Source: Byssochlamys sp. IMV 00236 (Eukaryota > Ascomycota > Eurotiomycetes > Eurotiales > Thermoascaceae). Taken from it: 64,000 bases of DNA. The stretch lies in assembly GCA_001931875.2 (NCBI GenBank), contig MSJH02000763.1, positions 19,333 to 83,332 of the forward strand. Direction: 5' to 3'. A program made the position numbers and the translations under genes. Each line of letters starts with the position of its first letter. Position 1 is the stretch's first letter. Positions 48,015 through 58,349 of this stretch are shown here, piece by piece. The notes under the pieces were generated by a model, which was not told the DNA's origin, searched no databases, and saw only the letters and a program-made list of their open reading frames with translations.

Positions 48015-48990
48015 CGTACAAAGTCCCATCTACTCCATTCCAGAATTCCTTCTTCCTTCCCGAACACATCGAAGACTCCGCAGACCAGCCCTTCCTTCGA
48101 CGTTATCTCTGCGACGACAGCGGTTCGCATACTCAACAACAACCCCCAGTGACGCCGCGAAAGTGATCCTGAATCCGAGGAAAGATGATGACGGCAATGA
48201 CCTATGGATGAAGATATCTCCTCGTGCTGCAGAAGTATGTGAATTGTCTTTCCTCTATAGCCCAAATATTGTTCTGTCTGCGGTTTGATGCGTTGTGGCT
48301 TGGTTATCCAGCTTCTCGGGACCTTGGAGGCGGCTTCCTGCGGCGGGACTGAACATTGTTCGGTACCTGGTTTGAACAGTGCAATGCGGAATAAAATCCT
48401 ATATCAATATTCTCCAAGCACATACGACCATAGGGTGTGGAAAACAGGGCTTCCCGTCCGCTCAGCCGTACTTAAGCCACACGCCGGCCGGTTAGTAGTT
48501 GGGTGGGTGACCACCAGCGAATCCCGGCTGTTGTATGTTTTTTGCAGTTTTTATTTTTTTTTAAATACTTTTCCATCTTCCATCTCGTTTTGCACGGAGG
48601 ACTCAATTAACATAATCTCAACAGCGTCTCCGAGAAATCACGGATCCGTCATCATCCTCTATCTCCACTACCCTCCAAGAGAACCCTTACCACCACCTCC
48701 GCATCACCGTCACCAGCGGCGGCTGCCATGGCTTCCAGTACATGATGTCTCTCGAGCCTGCCTCAAAAATCGACAAGGAGGAAGATACCGTCTTTGAAGC
48801 AGAGACCCCCAGCGAAGGGGAGGGAAACAAGGGTCAAGCCCAAGTAGTTATGGACACTGCCTCACTGGAACTCCTGTCTGGCAGCACGGTCGACTATACG
48901 ATGGAGCTGATCGGAAGTCAGTTCAAGATCGTGGATAACCCGCGAGCGACGAGTAACTGCGGCTGCGGGACAAGCTTCGACGTGGAGTGA
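47938..48990 (+). CDS. isa2: Mitochondrial iron-sulfur assembly protein ISA2
   Basis: A-type Fe-S assembly factor needed for mitochondrial [4Fe-4S] proteins. Exons are 47938-48234 and 48625-48990, giving 220 residues. The ATG at 47938 gives MIFVRHCRRVSSVSG, a clear Arg/Ser mitochondrial presequence. The A-type domain is C-terminal, with the three cluster cysteines in SGGCHGFQYMM and NCGCGTSF. The single intron (48235-48624) is 390 nt, several times longer than most in the window, because it contains a complete 5S rRNA gene. An upstream 129-codon frame overlaps the start codon. Confidence 0.92.
48420..48538 (+). rRNA. 5S ribosomal RNA gene inside the ISA2 intron
   Basis: 119 nt starting ACATACGACCATAGGG and ending CTGTTGTATGT, so the two ends pair as the 5S helix I. 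Internal 5S signatures are present: GGAAAACAGGGCTTCCCGTC, AAGCCACACGCCGG, GTAGTTGGGTGGGTGACC and CCAGCGAATCCCGG. The GCCGG and CCGGC arms are complementary, so the fold is intact. A T6 run follows. Dispersed single 5S genes are known in Aspergillus and Neurospora. The sense orientation within the host intron is seen directly. Confidence 0.93.
48538..48543 (+). terminator. RNA polymerase III T-run terminator of the 5S gene
   Basis: Six T residues directly after the 5S 3' end, the standard pol III stop signal. A second, longer T run lies near 48550-48563. Confidence 0.85.
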
Positions 48991-49969
48991 TCTTGTTCTT
49001 CTTAGAAGAATCATCGCAACTCCCACCCTTTATAATAAGGAGGATGTAATATCAAGGTACTTAATCGAGGTTCTGTACAAGGGCAACTGTCATTTCAGGC
49101 CGGGAACTCGAGTTATATAGATATATATACTTAACCCCTGATGATGAGCGTGAAATCCCCAATTTGTATTAATTCATTCATGTATTGTATGTATACCATA
49201 TCAGCAGGATAGAATGAGCATCTCAGACTCCGGTTTATACGATTACCTTTTTTTTTAAATCTAGTTCAGCATGCGACAATCTGGAGTCCAATAACACGAT
49301 AATCTCCCTCATCAAATTATCGCTCATACTTTATATCTTAGACATGAGCAAAAACGAATCCTTCTGAGCAAGGTAAGGAATCGATACGATATGTATATAC
49401 TTGAAAAAAAGGAAAAAGGAAATAGGGTTCAATATGTTATGATGCAAATGCATAGATGAGAAATAACCACAGCTGGTAATAAGAACACAAGACGCCCTGA
49501 CGTTTGACACATTCCGTTTTGGTCTTTTGCGGAACCCAGTGTCTCTTTTTCCTCGGCCCCTACACCCGCCCCAAAAGACAAGGCCCTCTTTAAATCTAAG
49601 CATAGAAAGTTGGAAAAGATGAATGAAACTTCCTGTTTTCCATTCGTTTCTGCGTGGTTCCTCATAAACCTCTCCACAGCCCCCCCATGCGTTCATATCA
49701 TAACTTCCACAGCGTTATACGGCATTCCCTATGGCGACGATTCCCGTGGTTCCATTGCTGGTACCGACCTCATATGCTTCCGTGATGGGATGCATCGAAG
49801 AACTTTTTAATTTTTCCCGGAAACACATAACCAGGACTGATGTTTCGTAGATAGTAAGAAGAAGTCGTCAACGTGTTTCCACCTCTCGTTGCGGTATTAC
49901 CGCCCATGAAGACAATCTGGAGCTTCCCAGACTATCTTCGCACTGATGTGGTACTCTAGGATAGACCGT
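48991..49969. other. Convergent intergenic region
   Basis: 3' regions of ISA2 and the eIF3 subunit gene, AT-rich with T and A runs. A 121-codon minus-strand frame (49331-49696) lacks family resemblance and is not called. Confidence 0.5.
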
Positions 49970-51523
49970 CTAGTAGGTCCGTGCAAGGTTTCTCAGGTAC
50001 CAGTCGACAAGTCTTCGTCCGGCCTTAGCCTCGCTGATGTGGATGAGGTCACCCTCAATGGCGTAGTCGAGATCGCTGGCGGTGGTGGGCTCACCCTCAA
50101 GCAAGCCACCCTCGACCCAGCGCACCTGTCGGCTGCGCTGCTTGTTCACGAGCAACCACGAACGGAGCTTGTCGGGCTCGACCTCGAGGAATCCAGCCAG
50201 CTTCTTCAAGTCCATGGTGGTGTAGAGCTTGAGATAGGACTTGACGGTCGGGTTGAAGAGAGTGTTCTTCACCTCGTCCATGAAGATAGCGGTTTGGTGG
50301 TCGACCGGGTCGATGTTAACGGAGGGGTTGTCGAAGTCGGGAGGAGTCGGGGAGATGAACTTGGGGCAAGCAGATCGGAAGAGCTCCTCGAAGAGAGGCA
50401 GAGCCTCGGGGCCACCGCGCTGGAGACGGTGGAACTGCTCGCCGTACTTCTCGCGCAGGGCAGAGTGGATGGTGTCATCCAGGCGAGTGGGGTGGAAGGC
50501 AACACAGATGGCAATCAGAGCGTACATCTGGTCGTTCTTCTTGGCGATCGCATCGTAGTTGTTGCCGCCCTTCTGGAAGTTCTTCGTGCGCGAGACGTAG
50601 ACCAGGATGTGGCTGAACATGCGGATAGCGTCGGCGTAGCGGCGCATCATCATGTAGGAGAAACCGACATAGTAGTAGGTGGTGAAGTGGGCAGCCATGA
50701 CGCGAGCAAACATGGCCTTCTTGTTCATCTCAATGTCGTCGAGAGTCTTGAGAGCGAGACTGAAGTCTCCCAGCAGACAGTGGACTCGCAGAAGTCCGAT
50801 GATCGAGAAGTAACCCAGCATCTTGTAAAGCGGGCGAGAGCCGTACTCTCCGGCAACCGCCAGGGGGTCCTCATTTCGCTTGATAGCAGCCAACTGCTCG
50901 TTTATCTGAGATCGCTGGATGAGGGAGTACAGGACGTTAAGGACCGAGTAGCAGCCCCACGTGTTCGGGTTCTCGCGCAGCAGCTGTGCCTCCTCCTCGT
51001 TGGAACCGCTTCGGGCGACGCGGTTGCGGTATCTGCAGAACGACTCAAATTGGTAGATGAACTCATCAATGACATCCCACGCCCAGTAGTACTATAGAGG
51101 ATCCAATTAGCCAAGTCCGCACAAAACCCCGCAATATAGCAAAACCACAACGGAGAAGTGATATCATGACTCTAGCATGATATCCCAAGCAAATCAAAGT
51201 ATATCATCACATACAGAAGGAACCTCCAAATCAACGGGGCCGTCAGAGTTGAGAATGTAGTGGAAGAGACTGCAGTAGTTGTCGTAGCTAGCGAACTTGG
51301 TCTCCAGAGTGGCTTGGTATTCCAGCGGAGTGGCCGCGGCCGCCAGTTGTGCCTGCAGATCCTGAGTTTGAGATGCACCGTCCAGAGATGTTGTCCGATC
51401 CAACTCGCTCAAGCCATCGTCAAAGTGCACCTGCTCCCGGTAGTCGTTAACGAGCGCCTCCTCCTCGACATCAGACTCGTCGCCCAGGTTGGCGCGCGCG
51501 TTGGCGCGTTCTTCGTAGGACAT
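49970..51523 (-). CDS. Translation initiation factor eIF3 subunit L
   Basis: Non-core PCI-domain subunit of eIF3, cytosolic, present in filamentous fungi but absent from budding yeast. Exons are 51523-51215 and 51091-49970, giving 476 residues. The acidic N-terminus (MSYEERANARANLGDESDVE) leads into the family stretch YYWAWDVIDEFIYQFESFCR. Later come YSVLNVLYSLIQRSQINEQL, ARVMAAHFTTYYYVGFSYMM and the PCI part with LYTTMDLKKLAGFLEVE. It ends with RRLVDWYLRNLARTY. A long antisense open frame over exon 2 is a codon-bias shadow. Confidence 0.95.
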
Positions 51524-52538
51524 GGTGGGAAGAGATATCTCGCTGCGTGAAAGGATTCAAGGGACAGGAGCGGATTTGCTTCAGGTGGTGCACGGATAAG
51601 CTGAAGCTCGTCGTTATTTGCCGTCGACGTCGCCAAGTTGGATTTTGGGTTGTTCGGCGGGTTCGAATTTTGAGGGTTTTCGCTTGTCGACCCTTTGTGC
51701 TTATCTTATCTGCGCACAAATGGTCTGCTGAGTCATCTATGCACACATGCTGCACTTAACTTAAACAACCAGTTAGTTAGTCCATGCAGTGAGGCCAGTC
51801 GATTTCATCCATGAGTAGGGACTATACGCTGAATACTGTCCTTCTTTAGACATCTCAGATTTAAGAATAGACTGTGTTATGAAGTACAGGTCCTCGAGCT
51901 TCGGGCTCTCCTCTGCATCGGTACGGTATCTTATATAAAAGATCGAAACCATGGAAATATTTAATTGCTGGAGCGCGATGCCTAACAGATAGTGCCTTGA
52001 TAAATGCCTCGAACTCGATGCGGTTCAGCTAATGCCTTACTGAACCCATCAACGATTTTGATCATTCATTTGTATGTATGCCGATTCGCTCTGCTTTCAT
52101 CCAGTGACGCTTCGCATCTACATGCTTGGTTCGGGTGTGGACTATGATATATAAGTCAGAGAAAACGTTCTGCATATCACATATGGAGTAATCTGAGATC
52201 TAGTGGCGGAGGGAGTACCTGGGCTTTGTATACATTCTCAAACATAGGTAAGCTCACCAAAGTTGGAGTTTTGATGGCCTTATAATTGGGGCGTCAACAA
52301 CACAGGTAAAGGACTGATCAGTTATACACCATGGCCCTAATTATGCTCATAAATCGTCATTTCGTTTCTGTCGACGCTTGTAATCCTATGACAAATAACT
52401 AAACTCCGGACCTCACGTATGCCTTTTTCCCTTTCGTTTCTCAAAGCACAAAAACGCCTGTAAATGCAGCCAGATATGACACGAAATAAACAAACAATTA
52501 TGCAACAGCTGACAGTATGCGTCACCGCATACATATGC
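51524..52538. other. Intergenic, no gene seen
   Basis: 5' region of the eIF3 subunit gene and 3' region of the aquaporin-like gene. Only short unrelated frames are present. Confidence 0.55.
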
Positions 52539-54139
52539 CTATGTGCTCTCCATCTTTTTTATACCTTCCTCTATATCCCTAACCTTATGCGTTCCCAACC
52601 TTAACCTCTTCCTCCACTTGGCCTGTTTCTTCAACTTGGCACGCACACGCCTCTTCTTTGGATAATTGATCGGTGATTCGCCTCCAATGAAGATGCAAAT
52701 ATCGTAAACGGCTCCCCCAGCTATACCACCGCTAATGGTCGCAACCCATGGACCCCAGATCCACCACCAGCTACGGTCAGTGAAAACATGTCCACCAAAC
52801 CCGGCCATCAAGGTGACGAGTCTGGGGCCGAAGTCTCGAACTGGGTTAAAGCTTCTGCCAATGCAGTTAGTAAGCCCACGTTTGCCGCTTAGAATTTATG
52901 GACAGGAAGATACTCACCCTCCAGTATTGTAGCTAAAGCAAATGGAGAGGACCGTTATAACCAGTCCGATAATGAGGGAATGCATTCCTGCACCGGGAGG
53001 GGCATTGCTGTCGTCACCCAGAGCCAAGATTGTGCAGAGTAGCAGAGCAGTACCCACAAACTCGTTAAAAAATCCTGTAGCACTACTGACGTAGCTTAAC
53101 GGCTCAGTATAGAAACCGAAACCGGCTGTGTTCGGTGGGATTGTTGGCGTTTGAGTGATAATGGAATCTCGGTAGAGGCAGTAAGCAATTCCGGCAGCTG
53201 TGATGGCTCCTAGTGTCTGTGCAATGATATAGCAGTAGCACCGTCGTAGAGGAAAACCACGAAAGATCCAGAGTGTAATCGAGATGACAGGGTTCAGATG
53301 AGCACCGGAGACACCACCTGCAAGGTAAATCCCCACCATGAACCCGAGTCCCCAGGCCCAATTCTGAGAGAGCTTAGAGCCCGCTTTATTGTTGGATGTA
53401 GTTATAGCTAAATTCCCACAGAGGCCAATTAGCATAGATGCTGTTGTCTGCCAATAGATCGTACTGGTCAGTACAAGATCATCGCACGTGTTCTGCATCC
53501 ATGTAAGAGATTTAAACTTACCCCAAGCCATTCAGCGAGCGGCTCTCTGATGTAATGTCTGATCTTCGCCCATCTATTGAAAAGCTCTTGCTTCTCTGGT
53601 TCCGCTTGCCTCTCATCTTCTTCCGGAGCTGGCGGCCGCTCTTGTGCCTCGTTCTCAACAGGTCGTGAGACCCTATCCTCTTCATGTTTGCGGACCGCTT
53701 GTTCGTGCGATGCACCCTCCTTGTCTGTAGGCTGACTTGTGCTGTCGGCATCTTCCGTAGGGATATTGTCCACCTGCGGTACTGCCTCTGCTTCTCCTTT
53801 TTCTGGTGCCTCATAGGCTTCTTCGTTCGTCCCGCTGTCCTGGCGCATACCAGATCGAACGACCCTGGGCAAAGGCTTTGCCAACCCCCATACTGGTTCC
53901 TCTTCCTCTTTGCCGTAGGAAGGGTTTAATTTTCGGTACAAAGGATCAACGTAGACCCCTGACGACGGAGCATTCTTTTGCGGCCCCGCGAGAGAATAAC
54001 CTGGCTGGGATCGCTTATCTCCTGACTTTGGAGTTTGCCCTTGCTCCTCGGGTTGGTGCCTTGGTTGTCTGCGAGTCTCCTCAGACAAGGTCTCGGATTG
54101 ATGGCCGCGACCGTCTGCCACATCTCTCTCTTCTACCAT
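52539..54139 (-). CDS. Aquaglyceroporin-like MIP channel with long N-terminal tail
   Basis: Six-helix major intrinsic protein, predicted to pass water, glycerol or small solutes. Exons are 54139-53522, 53447-52918 and 52854-52539, giving 487 residues. The first 200 residues are charged, Glu/Pro/Gln-rich and likely a regulatory cytosolic tail. The channel part begins REPLAEWLG and continues GLCGNLAITTSNN. Both half-helices are visible but carry NPV: SGAHLNPVISITLWIF and, across the second intron, GGSFNPVRDFGPRL. The DFGPRL that follows is the family norm. The C-tail is basic (YPKKRRVRAKLKKQAKWRKR). The first acceptor was chosen because it joins AEWLG to the first helix as in relatives. Confidence 0.88.
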
Positions 54140-56045
54140 ATTGAGAAGAACCTTGGGTGTGATGCGCAGAAGGAGAAGAGTTCAGATGCGTAAACTCTTG
54201 ACTGATTCCTAGGCTCATGTCTTCATATACCTACTCTGCAGTGACCGTAAGCCGGGCGCCCCACTTCCTCTGTCTTTGACAGGAGCACGATGTGCAACGT
54301 GGGACTCATGGTGCTGCTTGCGGTTCTGGTAATCATGGAAAAATGGCTGTCTTCCAAGGTAGCGAGGGATCACTGGTGACATTGCTCCCAATACCAGGTT
54401 GAGTTGTGCATCAGATGGGGAAGATCGATGATGTCAGCATGATGCCCCGGAGCACAAATGAAAAAGAACGGGAAGGAGAACCAATAGTGATATAGATATA
54501 TCTATATCTATATTAATATGTCTCTTCTTACGTAGAAACACGAGAAGGTAGCAAGTTGTATACAGGTAGGCTGTTGTCAAATCTCAGAGAACTCGGGTTA
54601 AGGCACCGGCCAATGATTGGAGAGAGTCCGGATGAGGCAGCCGCCAGTACGAATGAAAGGACTCTTGGCCTTCTAACCTACGTAGTCACTTGTCAGTCGC
54701 GGTACAGATCAGTTATTCCAAGCTCAGCCAGCTACCAACTGAATCCGGTCTGTCCTGGAAGCTCTGCTTGGATTTGGTGCTCGCTTTGAGCAATCCGTTT
54801 TTCAGCGGAATCTCGTGAGGTCTAGCCCCCAAGATGCCACAGGATGCTGCAAGTACGAGGGCGAACCACACGGTACAAAGTACTACTTAGTGCTCCCAGG
54901 CTCAGCAAAGCCCCTACGCAGATCCCCGTATGGGACGCGGAGCCTCTTCGCCTTATACCAAGAATGCCAAGTGTGTCGACCAACTGGGGACCGCTCGAAT
55001 GACTGCAAATTTCGTGCTACCAACACATTGCGCAAAGGCAACAATGCGACAGGGATTTAAAAAGGGTCTTGCGGATGCATCAAGAGAACAACAGTACAAA
55101 CAGATCTGCTCCCTTGTGGAGGAGTCGTCGACAATATACGCCAAAGCGATACGCCCAGAAAACGCAGAATACACCAGACTCAGGACGTAAAGGCTGTCAT
55201 GCCGCCATACTCTAGAACACATCTTCTTGTACCAAGCCTGACGCGAAACTTGGGCTGTGACCCAGACCGGATCGCTGAGGAAGAGTACTCGAGGCATCTG
55301 TGCCATTGAAGTTCATCCATGGCCCCAAGTGCTTGCTCTAGATTGTTCGCAAGACGCTCACGCTCCTTACGGACCGCGACTTTCGATGACAGGAGAGTAC
55401 CTGAATGTATTCTCGACTGCTGTGACCGTGGCAGCCCGATGGCATTTTGCACAAAGAAAAAGGGAGTGGTGGGTGGCGACATCTGACTATCAGAATAATG
55501 TCCGAGCGCCTCGCGGATTCTTTTTCCGCCGCCTAGTCCGAATTCTTCCCCATGTGGGTAGTACCTTACCTAGGTACCTGGACAAGAACTGGCTTCTCCC
55601 ACATCAACAGCTACCTTTACTTCTCTGATGACCGCTTCTTCTGGTGATCTGTTCCAAATATATCGCCGCACGGCCAAGGTCGGTCAACTGCGTGCAGAAA
55701 CCCCACGGGCATTGACGATCCGTGGTAGGAGTAGATGGAAGGAGGCAGAACACTGCCTCGTGAGTGGAATAAACCCTCACTCTGGGATTATCACATCCTG
55801 CCATAACATTCTAACAGGCCCTGATTCCGTCCCCGAAATCGTCAACCCTAGCAGACGCAGTTGCTGAACACCAAAGCCAGCTCCATACGTGATAGATGGT
55901 CTTACGTCGCTGTTGACGGTGTTGGCTATTTGCCCGGTCGTCCCCATTTCTCTCGGCTGACTTGAACGTTACCCACCCTATAGCACATCACTAAATCGAC
56001 CGCATCAGGGATGCTCTTATCGAGAGTGCTAGGACGTTTTGAAGT
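54140..56045. other. 1.9 kb without a recognisable gene
   Basis: Several overlapping short frames (54556-55867) change frame without good splice sites and match no family. They may be decayed sequence. A perfect 20-bp AT-rich palindrome lies at 54489-54508. Confidence 0.45.
54489..54508. repeat. 20-bp perfect palindrome, AT-rich
   Basis: GATATAGATATATCTATATC reads the same on both strands. It lies upstream of the aquaporin-like gene. It is probably a simple-sequence by-product, though a dimeric binding site is possible. Confidence 0.6.
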
Positions 56046-58349
56046 TCACGTACTGCTTGACCCTTGAAGGTCCTGGCCCTGCCATGCCTCCATGTTGGGA
56101 CTCTTGAGTATGGTGGCTGCTTCGGCAGGAATCTTGACGCTAGCCGCTTTGGCGCTGTCCTCAAGCATACGAATCATGATTTGAGCCAGTTGTGCTCGTC
56201 TGCTGAAGGCTGCTAGGAACCGACTGAGTTCGACAAAGGCATCTCGTGATTCTGTATTTCCTAAATCCCTGAGCAGGGTGATGAGTCCTGCATAGGCAGG
56301 CCGAAGCATAGAACCGGGGGCTTGGTCAAGACCGTACGATTGCCGCTCTATGCGCGAACATCTGCCAATTTCTCTGGCTGACTTGATTCGAACTTCCCTC
56401 GCATATTGAATCTGAGACGGTTGCAACATGTCCTCCAGTCCTTTGCGTCCGACGAGATCGCCAAATAACGCCATCACTATTTCGTGATACTGCATTCTAT
56501 CCGATGTTAGCCATGGTGTAGGAGGAAAATGACGGTTCTTATCCTTACTGCAGAACCAATACTTGCGGAACAGGACAATAACCAACATCGAGGATGGTCG
56601 GCAGCCTGTTGTGCCATTTCTGCAGTCGGGCATAGAACGCCATAGCGGTATTCCAGCAGACGTCCGTGATAATAGAAGCATCCCTGTTAAAGAGCCAATC
56701 TTGCATGTCAACAAGGATCTCTGACAGATCGGATAATTCAATAAGGATATAACGCAGGAGGGCAGGTTTCTTCGCATAATCAATCTGCGTTGAGCGTGGG
56801 TATGGCGTCCACGTGAGGTCGTCGTCCAACTGCTCCCTTGTGTAAGGTCTCGAAGTGGGGGCTTTCATGGCCGCCTGTCTTGATGATGCCAGGGTCATCT
56901 GTCTGTGGCAATGAGAAGATCTGTTAGTTCCTTTCTTACAGCTCGCGCATCGGCGTACATACGCATTAAGGATAAAGAGACCATCAGCCGTGAGTGCGCT
57001 TGATTGTTCCATGCTCTTCGACCGGGGCCCTTGCCAGATATCTGAGGGTGGTTCAGATGCTTGCAATAGCTCAAGATCCTGGGCCATCTGCACGGCTTGT
57101 CTCAGCATTAGCCAGCAGAGCTTATCTTTACCCCAAAGATTCAGGCTATATACACTCAGGAGTCAGCTCGGGACTATTTCTCTATTTCTCGTGGATGCTA
57201 GTAACGATGTTGGGCAACAAAGGAGACTTACGTGGATACCATGAGGATGACGCCCTGGAGATTGGTAAGACTGACTTTTCCGTCTTCTTCCTTCCACAAT
57301 CTCTCGGCCTCGGCGTGGAAATGTTGGCCCCGAGAGCTGGCATCACCGGGGACGGCAAGTGCCTGCTCGAAATCAGAATACATCTGCGCACAGATCAGAG
57401 AATGCTGCAAAAAATAATAGCAAGGCGGTGTCACTCCGTACACATGCTACTGCCAGAAGGCTATTGACGAGGAAAGGAGAACAGAACCGGGAATTCAGAT
57501 CTCCTGCCATCATATGTGCCAGGAAAAGCTCCTGATCGATAAATTGACAGGAAGGATGACTCCATGTGAAGTAGAGAGAGGCTAAATGGGAGACAAAATG
57601 GCTGTCATCCGTCACATCCGTCCATGGCTTGGCCGGTACTTCGAAGAGGGGAACATCACAGAGATCCTGTAGGGTCACGAACTTGCGGCGGGAATATGAC
57701 TCGGATGAAAGACGCTGCATTTGATTAACATGGGCCACGGCCTCTTCGAGGCCTGCTGGAACTTGTGGGTCTGAATGTCCTTTGTCGCGCAGTTGGCGGA
57801 TGTTCTCTGAAATGGCGGCAGCGATTTCATTTAGCGATGCGTTACTACGGATCAAATCCAACAGTTGCGCAACCTGACTCGGCTCTGAGGAACGCAAAGA
57901 CTCGATGAGGGAATATAAGAGCTCCTTATAATATTCCAGTTCATCTTTGGTGCGTTTGACAGCGATCTTGCGTCTTAGATCGAGCGTCTCGTCGAATATG
58001 CACTCCGAACGTGCCCCTTCGCATGCTTTGCATGGCGATGGGCGTCCACTGCACTATACACCAACTCTGAAGTAAGTATACAGTTTGACCATCTTATTTG
58101 TGAGGGAACGACAGTCTTTGAACCCGGCGGCAGAGAAGAAATAAACAACGGTGTTTGTCAAAAGCCACAGTTATGTCTGTCAAGAGCAGAACCAGTGCTA
58201 AATAGGATGTTTACCTTTCGTTTAGCCTGTTTGCAGGCAAGACATGCGGTTGAATTCTTCTTTGGCCGTGAGGTACTGGCGGCGGATGATGAGACTTCAG
58301 TGCGCGGTCCTGGGGCCAGCGTTGGCAGAGATCTTTTCGAATCACCCAT
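56046..58349 (-). CDS. Zn2Cys6 fungal transcription factor
   Basis: Nuclear regulator with an N-terminal zinc cluster and a fungal-specific transcription factor domain. Exons are 58349-58215, 58053-57442, about 57404-57232, 57145-56963, 56902-56549 and 56496-56046, giving 635 residues. The cluster spans the first intron: CLACKQAKRK then CSGRPSPCKACEGARSEC, i.e. C-X2-C-X6-C-X6-C-X2-C-X6-C. A short coiled linker follows (KRTKDELEYYKELLYSLIE). The middle homology domain includes HPSCQFIDQELFLAHMMAGD, NLWGKDKLCWLMLRQAVQMA and FNRDASIITDVCWNTAMAF. The second intron is only about 37 nt. Target genes are unknown. The nearest neighbours are the MIP channel and an aminotransferase. Confidence 0.9.

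Noticed and set aside
49946..51097. 383-codon plus-strand open frame
   Set aside because: It lies antisense to eIF3 subunit L. Its Val/Leu/Glu-rich composition is that of a shadow frame opposite a GC3-biased gene, and it resembles no family.
53468..53521. Earlier acceptor (GGATGCAG) for the first intron of the MIP gene
   Set aside because: It would insert NTCDDLVLTSTIYWQ before the first helix. The acceptor at 53448 gives the family-like AEWLGTTASMLIGLCG join.
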